A stretch of DNA of 64,000 nucleotides from Tillandsia leiboldiana (taxonomy: Eukaryota; Streptophyta; Magnoliopsida; Poales; Bromeliaceae). How positions within the stretch are numbered: position 1 is the first letter of the stretch; every line of letters starts with the position of its first letter. A program made the position numbers and the translations under genes. A model generated the notes under the pieces. It saw only the letters and a program-made list of their open reading frames with translations, was not told the DNA's origin and ran no database searches. This document shows, in pieces, positions 21,961-31,843 of this stretch. Where the stretch lies: NCBI GenBank assembly GCA_029204045.2, contig JAQNDB010000165.1:1-64000 (forward strand). The letters run 5' to 3'.

Positions 21961-23299
21961 TGTTGGATTATATGTAATAATGGATCTAAATAGGGGAAAA
22001 AACACCTAGAGGGGGGTGAATAGGTGTAAACAATAAACACTCAAAAATCATTGCGCAATAAAAACCCAATGCGGAAATATAAATGAACACGCAAGATTTT
22101 TACGTGGAAAACTCCAAACCGGAGTAAAAAACCACGGGACCGCTAACACGGTGAAATCCACTAGAATTAAACACGTACAAGGTGATATACCGTACTCACA
22201 GACGACTCAATCTTTTCCATACGGTCCTAGTTGATCTTCTCCGCTCGCTCCGCAACGCGTCTCGAATCCACGATCTGCGTCCAACGCCGAATCCACGGCG
22301 TCCAACGTCGAGTCCACGACGTCTGACCGAATCCACGGTCTTCACCCAGTAGCACGCTTCGAATCCACGAACGTACCTCGCTCCGAATCCACGAGAGCGG
22401 TTGCACCTTGAATCCACAAGGCCACGCGAGTCCACGCGCCGATTTTGGGGTAAATCGTTGTTTTTGGGTGGTGATGATCCGCCGAATACTTAGATCAAAG
22501 ATAGATAGGAAATACCATCTAAGTATTCATTAGTTTGATTCAACTCAAGATGTGAGTATTAAAACCTAGAATCAAACTAATCAATATAGATGAAGAAACA
22601 TAGAGTAATATCTAATGATTTCCTTTCTTCTCTATATGTGGATCTAGGGCCGTATAAGATGATATTTGATTATGACGGCTCTATCTGGATTATGTGGATT
22701 AATTGGTTTAACCCTAGAAAAAGAATCATAGGGTCTATTTATAGGTTAGAAACCCTAGGAAGAAGATAAGGATCAAAAACTATCGTTTCTGGAAATTTTT
22801 ACGACGGCGATCCGGATCGGATTAGCTGTGATCCGGATCGTCGTAACGAGTCAGGCAGTTCCAGAAAAACGAAGGTTCGGGATCCGGATCGTTTATACAG
22901 TTCACCAAACATCAACGTTCGGGATCCGAATTGCGAAGCCTGATCCGGATCGTTCAAGGAAAATGGTAAACTCAATGTTCGGGATCCGGATCAAGGGAAG
23001 CTACGATCCGGATTGAACTGGTGTATGAACGAACCACCTTCGGGATCCGAATTGAACAATCTGATCCGGATCCTGAACATGTCTCATGTTCAGTTCTTGA
23101 TTTTTATGCAATAAAAAATTCTTCCAAGTGTTTCTACACTACAAGAAGTATTCAGATCATCAAAAATATTTAGTTAAACTTACCTGATCCTTTTGAATTC
23201 TTCTTTCTTGAGATTGAGGTATGTGATCCAAACTTCATTCATCTTCAATCTTCAAGACTTAACACTTTCACGAAATGCGCCAAAACAAAATCCTTAACA
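21961..23299 (-). repeat. M1 5' LTR
   Basis: TGTTGGATTATATG ... CCTTAACA, 1339 bp. On the minus strand it carries the GATCCGGATC motif cluster (about 22808-23070), a TATA (CTATAAATAG, about 22735-22745), two long stems, and all eight TGGATT hairpins (22263-22438). The outer boundary is fixed by the CTTTT duplication. Confidence 0.9.
22263..22438 (-). repeat. Eight-hairpin array in M1 5' LTR
   Basis: Each unit is stem-AATCCA-stem on the plus strand (loop TGGATT in transcript sense), e.g. GCCG/CGGC, GACCG/CGGTC, CCTTG/CAAGG. Two units carry loop AGTCCA instead. Described fully for 31330-31506. Confidence 0.85.
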
Positions 23300-23648
23300 C
23301 TTTTAAAGGGTTCAAAGAAACTGGCAAAGCAAAACAAGGGTTTGAGAGGGAGATTGCAGGATCTCGAAGAAGAAGTAAAAATGGCAACTTCTCTCTCAAA
23401 CGGTCTAGAAGTGGAAAGGGATAACTTGATCAAAGTAAATGTTTCACTTCAAGAGAAAAATGAGCATTTCGAGATGGAACACATAAAAATGGTTGATAAA
23501 GCAAGTTAATTCTTCAAGCTCTACTCCGAGGCTCGTCAGGAAAAAATGGAAATGACGAAGACCATTTTCCAACTTAAAGATGATTTGAAGTGATTTTCTT
23601 CTGGAAGGAGCAAGTTGGATAAGATGCTTGGTCTTGGTCAAACAAACT
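23300..23648 (+). pseudogene. S0 Sirevirus gag, middle piece
   Basis: Continues the gag of 1-165. The coiled-coil part is recognisable in broken frames (LRGRLQDLEEEV, TSLSNGLEVERDNLIK, KMEMTKTIFQLKDDL) up to LGLGQTN, where solo LTR X has entered. A TAA near 23508 and a TGA near 23590 interrupt it. Confidence 0.88.
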
Positions 23649-23975
23649 GTTTCTGTGAAGACCCGGATCTTTGTGGTCGTTACAGCGTGATCGACAGCTT
23701 GTGGAGGCCTATTTCTGTGGATAGTGTTGGTTGCGCGCAAATCGGACCCAAGAAACGGACTCAGTGCGAGAAATGGATCAAAATTGCCTAATGTGGAGTT
23801 TCGCCGAAAATTAGAAATTGAATCTTGAAAAACAGACCTCGTATTTGGATTCAGTGCGGAAAAACGATGAAAATCGGCTATTTACATGTATTTTTCTGAG
23901 TCCGAATGGGCGAAAACGGGCAACCGGAATTTCGGGGGGTTTTCGGGCGCATGGGAAGGCCGTGGACCGGGGTGC

Positions 23976-24220
23976 CACGTGTCGGCACCCCATTGGGCCG
24001 GAGTTGGAGTCGCGGTCCAGCGGGTATTGCGGCAGGACGCGTGGCGGGCCGTGGTTGGGCCCGCCGCCACGCGCACGTGGGCGCGCTGCGCGGTCCCCGC
24101 GCGGGGGGGGACACGCGGCGCGCGCCCGTTGGTGGCGCCGCGGCCACCCGGATCAAGCCGCGTGGCTTGATCCGGGCGGCTCGTCCCGGGCAACGTGGCG
24201 GCCCGAATGGCCGCCACGTG
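23976..24220 (+). promoter_or_regulatory. CACGTG motifs in X
   Basis: Three G-box palindromes at 23976, 24074 and 24215 in the GC-rich block, in the same relative place as the clusters in Y and W. No good TATA box is seen downstream, perhaps through decay. Confidence 0.5.
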
Positions 24221-25739
24221 TCCGGCCCGCCAGGCCGAGCGGGCCGGGCCCGTGCTGTAGCTTCAGGAGAGGGGGAGGGGGATTTAATGTGTGTTTTCTC
24301 CTTCTTCTTCTTCCTTTCTTCTTCTTCTTCTTCCTCCTTCTTCCTTCTTTGGACTGGGATTTTTGGAGGACCTTCTACAGAGCATCACCAACATCTCTTC
24401 TACAGATTCATCACCATGGATGGGCCATTGGAGCTCCTGGATCATCATTTTTCCCATGTTGGAGCACAAACACCATTGATGGATTTTCGGAGCTTCACCG
24501 TCGCGTTTCAGTACGAAATTTCCCCAGGCTTCATTTCTTGAAATTTCGAGCTCATTCTTGGTTCTACGTTTTCACAAGAGGTAAGGCTACAATCTTTGTA
24601 TTCAACTCTCCCCCCAGATCTCATGTTTTTACAGAGTTTTAAGGCCATCTTTTGAACCCTTCATTTCAGTCTGGAATCCTGAAAAGTCCTCAGTGTTTTG
24701 GCCTTTTTGGGCAGTAGGATGGGAGTATTTGGATGATGTTTGCGGGGAAATTTCTAGGACTCGAAGATCTACAATATTGGTATCATTTTCCCCAGATCTG
24801 AGTTTTTATTGGGGTTTATGCATGATCTTTGGAGCACCTTGCTACAGTCAGGTACAGATAGAACTTGGTGGATAGTTCAAAGTGTTTATGGGTTTTCTCC
24901 TTCATACGAGCATGAAAATTGGCGTTCTTTAGCTCAATTTGTATCTACTCTCGACAAGGAATCCAATGGTACCTCTCTTGCAGGATTTGGAGCACGTTTA
25001 ATTAGGTAACTTTAATGATCTTTTTAAGTGTTGTTATAAAGTTTACTGCAGTCCCTGTTTTAGTCTTGATTTGAGCAATGCACCTTGGAATGCAGATAAC
25101 TTTGTGGATATAAGGTCTTTTTCAGAAATTCAAGTTGGTACTTCTTCTTAACTTCAAGGTGAGCAAATTATCTTTTATGAGCTGTGGATGAATCCCTGTG
25201 GAAAAGCCCCTAATTAAGCTTGGAAATGCTAGAAAGTTTATGTTAGCAGTTTTGGACAGCATTGTGACATTTGTTGTATTTGAATGTTAAGGGAAATTTA
25301 ATGGTGGATTTTTGAGGACTTGAAGGTATTTGTATGAATGAGGAGATCTTTGTTTTACTGCTGGAGACTTCATTTTGAGGTATTTGAGGTTGCATATACT
25401 TTTTATTTAACCTTGTTGCACTTGCTGAAATTCTGGAATTTGAGTGCGCAGTGTGCATTGTTTCAGTGATTGTGCCCAATCCGTGAGGCGGATTTGGATG
25501 ATTTTTGCGGCATCGGACTCTTGGGAGGATAAGGATTACTCACGCCAAATTTCAACTAAAGTGGGTTGAGGATCATCAAGTTTCAGGTGGGTGGTTGTGC
25601 TTTGCCGAAAACGACGATTTACCCACTCGGGCTATTGGTTTCCCTCATGGCATAGTTGATTGTTGTCCTCTTCTCCTTGGTATAATATGCTTGGATATCC
25701 ATGTTTAGATTAAGTTATTTGATCCTTAGTTCATGCATG

Positions 25740-26560
25740 AGTAAATGATTAGTTGGTTGAAATTATATTATTTCATATGAAGTTGGTATTAAGTGATCAT
25801 CCTTAAACCTATTCTATGTGAGGGTAATTAGGAAACTAATCTTCAACCTACACCTTATGATGAATGGTTAAAATAATTATGTGAGAATGATGGTGATAGT
25901 TATATGTGAATGGTTGATTGATTTATGTGAGGACTCGATGGGGTTATGTGAGAAGTGCTTGGTTGCTTATGTGAGAAGGACTTGGTTGATTTATTTGAGA
26001 ATGGCTTATATGAGAGTAGTTGGTTTTGTTGATCCTTAACCGACAATGTGTGATGTTGGGCATAGATGTTGATTCATAACCTACCTATGTGAGAATAATG
26101 AGTTGATTGATCTTTGATCTAGTTTATGTGAAAATGGGTGTTGATGTTGGTTATTGATCTAATCGATGTGAGAATGACCTATACTTTTGATTCCTAGTTC
26201 ATTCATGAAAAGATGGTTATCATTGTGAGTTGAGGCCTAATCCTTATGAGACTAAGCTTTGTTCATGACTCCTAATTCCTCCAAATGAGATTGGATGTTG
26301 TTGGTAGATCCTATGTTCATCCTATGTGAGATCAATGAAAGTTGTTGAACCTTAGTCTATTCATTGGTGATACTTGATTGAATGCCCATGTTTAAGTGAT
26401 GTTAAATGATCTTTAGCATATCCATGTGAGAATGTGAGATTTGATAAGTGTTGTACTCCTTTAGGTGATGTTAATGATTAATGATGTTCTTTAACCTATG
26501 TTCTGTGTGAGTTATTCCTTATGAGAGTATATACTATTCATGATCTAATCTGTGTAAGAA
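25740..26560 (+). repeat. Degenerate short repeats in X
   Basis: An AT-rich block in which TATGTGAGAATG-like words recur irregularly every 30-60 bp (for example near 25880, 25930, 25950, 25970, 26090, 26165). It looks like a worn minisatellite. No coding capacity. Confidence 0.5.
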
Positions 26561-26754
26561 CACCGTTAAATGCCTTTCTTTCATTCTACATGAGGACACT
26601 TGCATGCTTGTATGGACATCTAGATAGGCCACCTTTTTCTGCTACACTTTCATATTGGAATCTGACTTAGGAGAAACCATGTTTAGCTGTTCTCCTTTTT
26701 ATTCAAATGCATGTTGCTCGAGTTAGAGCAGGGGTTCGGGATAGTGTAGTTGAG

Positions 26755-26935
26755 GCCATTGAGTCTGGGACATGTTAGACTCGATTATGGATTGTGGGGC
26801 ATTGTGGTAACCGCGGACATTAGGCGGTTAGCGAGATGTTGTTTACTTTATCAGATTTTGGACTTGTGGGGTGTTGCGGCGATCGCGGACATTGGGCGGT
26901 TGACCGGATGTTTACTTATGCATCAGATTAGGTAT
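26755..26935 (+). repeat. Imperfect tandem duplication in X
   Basis: A unit with TTGTGGGG, CGCGGACATT and GGCGGTT occurs twice (about 26790-26845 and 26870-26920). The same unit is seen in reverse in W near 58500-58540. Confidence 0.55.
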
Positions 26936-27876
26936 CAGATTTCTCTAGTGGATGGAGTTTCCCACTTATTGAGTATTATTGCACCAGATTGGGGATCGGG
27001 GTTTCATTAGTGGATGGATTTTCCCACTTTGATCATAGTCATGATCAAGTCCTGCTATACAGAGATACTTGTTACTGAGATACTTTACTCGTGTGGGTCG
27101 CTCCCCTCGAGTGCCACTCCGGAGGTAGGGTTTTTGGACCCAGCCTTGTGTGCCGGTCTGATACTTATTTTGGGATGCGAGCCGTGCGGGCCGATCTCGC
27201 GGTTTCGAGCCTTGTGTGCAGATTCCGCTGAGCAGGCAATGCCAGTTTTACTGGTGGCACATGATTGGGTTATTTGGACAGATACTATTTTCTGAGGCAT
27301 TCATACAGTCATTTCGTTTGATACTGCATTTAGAGGCATACTAGTGGTAGCTTCCTCTTATCATTATTTCTATTTATAGCTTACCACCTCTCTTACTCCT
27401 TCTTTTGCCTCTGGTAGACTTAGTGGGTACGTCGGGGTTTGAGGCTTTACCCACAGGGGGAGGCTACTGGTTTTACTAGTGGTTCTCACCCCCATTGTTG
27501 TTTTCCTCTTTCCTCCCTTTGTTTTGCAGTGTCTGCTGTGGGAGTTGCTGATCTTTCAGTTGACGGTTCGAGGCGAGGGAGTCGCGAGATAGATCCCTAC
27601 CAGTGTTGATTTCTACAGTGGGATAGATGTACCAACCCGGATTGTGGGTTTCACTGTACACAGTTGTATTTTATTATTTTAGTTTATCTCCCATTTTGGA
27701 TTTATAGATGTTGTATAGGTGGCTTTTACTTGTATTACAGTTTTTGGTGGATCGGATTATTGTATCATTATTTTTGGGAGATGGATATTGTACTTTTATT
27801 TTTCAGTTGTACAGTGATTCAGATTTTTATTACAGCAGTTTTTCTTCAGCTCTGATATCTGTTTAGTGGTTAGAGG

Positions 27877-27944
27877 GTACTATTGCAGGTTGGACGCTTC
27901 GCCTATGCGGGTACTATTGCAGGTTGGACGCTTCGCCTATGCGG
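27877..27944 (+). repeat. 34-bp perfect tandem duplication in X
   Basis: GTACTATTGCAGGTTGGACG... is repeated exactly at 27877-27910 and 27911-27944. It doubles the left arm of the U5 hairpin at 27936-27957. Confidence 0.85.
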
Positions 27945-28000
27945 GGTTTCGCATAGGTGGCGGATCTGTTGGCGAGCCCGGGTCGCAGTTTCGACCCCGG
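27936..28000 (+). repeat. Two U5 hairpins at the end of X
   Basis: Hairpin 1: CCTATGCG/CGCATAGG (27936-27957). Hairpin 2: CCGGGTCG, loop CAGTTT, CGACCC-CGG (27978-28000), nine bases from the LTR end. Y has the same two with paired changes (CCTATACGGG/CCCGTATGGG and CCGGGGCG/CGCCCCGG). Confidence 0.65.
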
Positions 28001-28009
28001 GGCGTGACA

Positions 28010-30457
28010 GTTTCGGCCTTGGATACAATCGAACTGGAGACAGTCCTAGTTCGGTTGGGACAGTTTTTGTGCCCCAGTCAGTATCTCCTCCTCCGACGAC
28101 GGAATTCACTGCAATCAACGACAACAACCATACCTCACCTACTACGGGATCGTCAAGTACAAGGGTATGTTTTCGTTGTGGTTTTGCAGGGCACATACGA
28201 AGAAATTGCAAGATTGGAGCGAAACAAACAAATCAAGCACCTCTTGCAACAACTACCAATGAGTTCACTCCCCGAAAATCAAAGAAGGATTTTTCAAAAG
28301 AAAAGAACATTGGTAGTACATCAAACAAGACGACGACGTCAAGGAAAAGCAATGAATCAATCAAGACGCTTTCACCAAAGGTAATAACTTCACAATCATT
28401 GCCGACGTACTCCAAAACTCAAAAGGTTTGGGTACGCAAAGGTGAATTCTTCCTTCGTCTTTGAACCACGTTGGTACCAATCGGCCTTTAGAATTACTGG
28501 ACATGGACTTAATGGTCCGACTCGTCAACCATCCTTGGGAGGTAAATGGTATATTTTTCTTTTGGTTGATGATTTCTCTAGATATTCATGGGTAACATTT
28601 TTAAAAGAGAAAGCGGGTACTTTCGACTCTTTTCATGAGGTTTGTCATCGTATTATGATTGAAAGAAATGAAAAGATCGTTCGTGTTCGAAGTGATAGAG
28701 GTGGAGAATTCATTAATTCTAAATTCATTGATTTTTGCACTTCCAACGGCATAAAACATGAATTCTCAGCACCCTATACACCTCAGCAAAATGGTGTAGT
28801 CGAGCGCAAAAACAGGGTTGTTCAAGAGATGGCGCGTGTGATGCTTCATAGCCGGAAACTCCCGTTACATTTTTGGGCTGAAGCTGTGAACATCGCCGTC
28901 TATGTAATTAATCGAGTGTATTTGCGCCCGGGAACTTTAAATACACCATATGAGCTATGGTTCTGTAGAAAACCGAATATCAAATATTTTCGTACCTTTG
29001 GGAGTCGTTGTTATATTTTGCGTGATCGCAAAAATCTTGGTAAATTCGACTCTCGAAGTGACGAAGGGATCTTCATGGGTTATTCTACAAACAGTAGGGC
29101 ATATCGGGTATTTAGCCTGGAATCTAAAACGATGGTAGAATCTATTAATGTTAAAGTAGATGAAGCTTTTCATTTTGCATCTGATAAATCTACCCCTGAT
29201 ATGTCTCTAGATGATGATACTCCTGTAAATGCATCATCTCATAATAAATCTTTCGATAAAGTTGATGCATCTAATGGTTCTTCTAGTTTATCTGATGTGC
29301 ATGAATCATCACATGTACCTCCGAGTACTCCGTTACCTCAAACGCTACGGATCTCCAAGGATCATCCGGAATCGAACATTATTGGAGACCCACAAGAAGG
29401 AGTCAGAACTCGGAGACAGTTGGTTTGTGGAGTCGCATGTTACGTCTCCATGGTAGAACCAAAGAATGTCGATGAAGCTCTTCAGGATGACTACTGGATT
29501 GAAGCAATGCAGGAAGAGCTCCATCAGTTCGAAGGAAACAAAGTCTGGGAACTAACGAAGCCACCGAAGCAACACAACGTGATTGGTACTAAATGGATTT
29601 TCAAGAATAAGAAAAATGAGGATGGTACCATTATCAGGAACAAAGCACGCCTAGTTGCTCAGGGCTACTCACAAATTGAAGGTATAGACTTTGATGAGAC
29701 GTTCACCCCAGTTGCTCGACTCGAGTCGATTCGTATTTTGTTCGCGATTGCTTGTCATTTTAAAATCAAACTCTTTCAAATGGACGTTAAGAGCGCATTT
29801 TTAAATGAGATTTTGAACGAGGAAGTTTATGTGGCTCAACCGAAAGGTTTTGTAGACTATAAACAACCTAACCATGTTTTTCGTTTGAAAAAGGCTCTTT
29901 ACGGTCTAAAACAAGCACCGCGAGCGTGGTTCGAAAGGTTAACAAAGCACCTATTAGAAAAGGGCTACACTCGAGGGGGAGAAGATCGGACTCTCTTTGT
30001 GAAGCATTATCAGGATAACTTCATTGTGGCACAAATTTATGTCGATGACATTGTATTTGGTGCAACTAGAGACAATGATGCTTCTAAATTCGCTGAAACC
30101 ATGGAAAGCGAATTTGAGATGTCTATGATGGGCGAACTGACATACTTTCTTGAATTGCAAGTGAAACAAAATGAAGAAGGCATCCATTTGTGCCAATCCA
30201 AGTATGCAAGGGAGTTGGTGAAGAAATTCGATTTAGAAAACTCTAAAGATTTTCCGACTCCAATGGGAACTAGCAATAAGGGATTAGGAAGTGAATCTCT
30301 TAGTGAAAGTGTAGATGAGAAGCTTTATCGCAGCATGATTGGAAGTCTACTCTACCTCACGGCTAGTCGCCCGGATATATCTTTTAGTGTTGGGATCTGC
30401 GCGAGATATCAATCAGCACCAAAGGAGGTTCACCTGAAAGCGGTGAAAAGGATCATC
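28010..30457 (+). pseudogene. S0 gag end and pol, truncated
   Basis: After the X insertion, gag resumes with the second zinc knuckle CFRCGFAGHIRRNC and a basic stretch. Near 28462 the sequence jumps from the gag/protease border (GEFFLRL) directly to the integrase start (TRWYQSAFRI..GHGLNGPTRQPS): about 570 bp coding for protease and the integrase zinc domain, compared with B 33861-34437, is missing. From 28442 one long frame runs through integrase (DRGGEF, ERKNR), RT (KARLVAQGYSQ, MDVKSAFLNE, IYVDDIVFG) and stops at HLKAVKRIIC, where LTR1 of the B/C array begins. RNase H is lost. Confidence 0.9.
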
Positions 30458-30684
30458 TGTTACGGAATTTGAGTTGGCGTAGTTTCGTGAAAGTCTCAAG
30501 TCTTGAAGATTGAAGGTGAAGAAAGTTGGATCATTTAACTCAATCTCAAGAAAGAAGAATTCAAAAGGATCAGGTATGTTTTACTAAAGATTTTGTGTGA
30601 TCCGAATACTTCTTGTAGTGTAGAAACACTTGGAAGAATCCTTCATTGCATAAAAATCAAAAACTGGACTTGGGACATGTTCAG

Positions 30685-31041
30685 GATCCGGATCAGGTTG
30701 TTCGATCCGGATCCCGAAGGTGGTTCGTTCATACACTAGTTCAATCCGGATCGTAGCCTCTCTTGATCCGGATCCCGAACACTGAGTTTACCATCTTCCT
30801 TGAATGATCCGGATCAGGCTTCGCAATCCGGATCCCGAACGTTGATGTTTGGTGAACTGTATGAACGATCCGGATCAAGCACTTCGATCCGGATCCCGAA
30901 CCTTCGTTTTTCTGGAATTGCCTGACTCGTTGCGACGATCCGGATCACAGTTAATCCGATCCGGATCGCCGTCCGTAAAATCTCCAGAAATGTTAGGTTT
31001 TTGATTTCTATCTCCTTCCTAGGGTTTCTAACCTATAAATA
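30685..31041 (+). promoter_or_regulatory. LTR1 promoter with paired GATCCGGATC motifs
   Basis: Ten copies of (G/A)ATCCGGATC in five pairs; within a pair the starts are 19-22 bp apart and the second copy is often followed by CCGAA. Then a telo-box-like CTAGGGTTT and the TATA box TATAAATA at 31034. The motif is a perfect 10-bp palindrome with a central CpG. The binding factor is unknown. The same set occurs in LTR2 (41107-41393) and LTR3 (51953-52230). Confidence 0.75.
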
Positions 31042-31186
31042 GACCCTATGACTCTTCTTCTAGGGTTAATCCAAAAAGAGGCCGAAAATAACAATAGCCG
31101 TCATTTTCATATATACGCCTCTAGATCCACATATAGAGAAGAAAGGAAATCATTAGAGAATACTCTATGTTTCTTCATCTATATTG

Positions 31187-31284
31187 ATTAGTTTGATTCT
31201 AGGTTTTCATACTCACATCTTGAGTTGAATCAAACTAATGAATACTTAGATGGTATTTCCGATCTATCTTTGATCTAAGTATTC
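31187..31284 (+). repeat. Two long stems in the LTR1 leader
   Basis: Stem A: ATTAGTTTGATTC (31187-31199) pairs with GAATCAAACTAAT (31227-31239), 13 bp. Stem B: GAATACTTAGAT (31240-31251) pairs with ATCTAAGTATTC (31273-31284), 12 bp. They are adjacent and lie about 150-250 bp downstream of the TATA box, hence in the RNA leader. In M2 stem A has a G:C pair changed to A:T. Confidence 0.8.
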
Positions 31285-31329
31285 GGCGGATCATCACCAC
31301 CCAAAACAACGATTTACCCCAAAAATCGG

Positions 31330-31506
31330 CGCGTGGATTCGCGTGTCCTTGTGGATTCAAGGTTCAACCGCTCTCGTGGATTCGGAGCGAGGCACGTTCG
31401 TGGATTCGAAGGGTGCTATTGGGTGAAGACCGTGGATTCGGTCGGACGTCGTGGATTCGACGTTGGACGCCGTGGATTCGGCGTTGGGCGCAGATCGTGG
31501 ATTCGA
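31330..31506 (+). repeat. Eight-hairpin array with constant TGGATT loop, LTR1
   Basis: Consecutive inverted repeats around an invariant 6-nt loop TGGATT closed by G:C. Stems: CGCG/CGCG (31330), CCTTG/CAAGG (31347), CGCTC(T)CG/CGGAGCG (31369), TTCG/CGAA with outer GCAC/GTGC (31392), GACCG/CGGTC (31428), ACGTCG/CGACGT (31446), ACGCCG/CGGCGT (31467) and TCG/CGA (31495). Every stem sequence is different yet self-complementary. Function unknown; a packaging or translation-control element in the leader RNA is an inference. Confidence 0.85.
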
Positions 31507-31812
31507 GAAGCGTCGCGGAGCGAGCGGAGAAGATCCTCTAGGAGCGTATTGAAAAGGTTGAGTCGTAAGTGTGTACGGTAAATCACCTTGTACGTGTTTT
31601 AATTCTAGTGGATTTCTGCCGTGTTATCGGTCCCGTGGTTTTTTACTCCGGTGATGGAGTTTTCCACGTAAAAAATCTTGCGTATTATTTTTATTTCCGC
31701 ATTGGGTTTTTATCGCAACGATTTTTTTGAGTGTTTATGCGTTTACACCTATTCACCCCCCTCTAGGTGTTTTTTCCCCTATTTAGATCCTTATTATATA
31801 TAACCCAACAAG

Positions 31813-31824
31813 TGGTATCAGAGC
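31813..31824 (+). promoter_or_regulatory. B primer-binding site
   Basis: TGGTATCAGAGC two bases after LTR1; complementary to initiator tRNA-Met. Confidence 0.9.
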
Positions 31825-31843
31825 GGGAATAGGGTTGTAAACA

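Larger units (their letters stand above)
166..23299 (-). mobile_element. M1: minus-strand Sirevirus (Ty1/copia), interrupted by Z
   Basis: A complete but decayed Sirevirus-type element. In its own orientation the order is 5' LTR (21961-23299), primer-binding site (21947-21958), gag (to about 19903), pol (to 17380), non-coding region, internal promoter (about 4100-4285), leader intron (3606-3988), env-like ORF remnant (2124-3575), polypurine tract (1393-1404) and 3' LTR (166-1392). Target-site duplication CTTTT lies at 161-165 and 23300-23304. Without the Z insertion the element is about 11 kb, matching B and C. Gag has a stop at codon 5, pol has two stops and lacks its protease region, so the element is dead. 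Confidence 0.9.
23654..28009 (+). mobile_element. X: solo LTR of a long-LTR gypsy family
   Basis: Starts TGTGAAGACCCGG and ends CCGGGGCGTGACA, 4356 bp, with a perfect duplication GTTTC at 23649-23653 and 28010-28014; removal of X and one GTTTC restores the S0 gag sequence. No primer site, polypurine tract or pol domain is present. Its start and end match the LTR of W (57062-61066), which has gypsy pol attached. It is the largest block without a gene here: a GC-rich promoter-like part (23900-24270), then AT-rich sequence. Internal ORFs have no domain. Confidence 0.9.
30458..31810 (+). repeat. LTR1 (5' LTR of B)
   Basis: TGTTACGGAATTTG ... ATATAACCCAACA, 1353 bp. Holds ten ATCCGGATC motifs (30685-30967), the TATA box (31034-31041), two long stems (31187-31284) and eight hairpins (31330-31506). 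A small ORF at 31333 (MDSRVLVDSRFN...) follows the hairpin array and is not taken as a gene. Confidence 0.93.

Noticed and set aside
25505..27295. Small plus-strand ORFs in X
   Set aside because: No recognisable domain, AT-rich repeat-like surroundings, inside a solo LTR.
28442..30472. A complete 676-residue gene
   Set aside because: It starts inside the gag tail, crosses a deletion, and ends by running into LTR1; it is a truncated pol.
31333..31581. An 82-codon ORF (MDSRVLVDSRFNRSRGFG...) recurring in each Sirevirus LTR
   Set aside because: It coincides with the hairpin array; the repeated DSR/RGF pattern is explained by the repeated GTGGATTCG. Conservation is at the level of stems, and other copies break the frame.
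31813..31824. Part of a tRNA gene
   Set aside because: Only the acceptor complement is present, right after an LTR: a primer-binding site.
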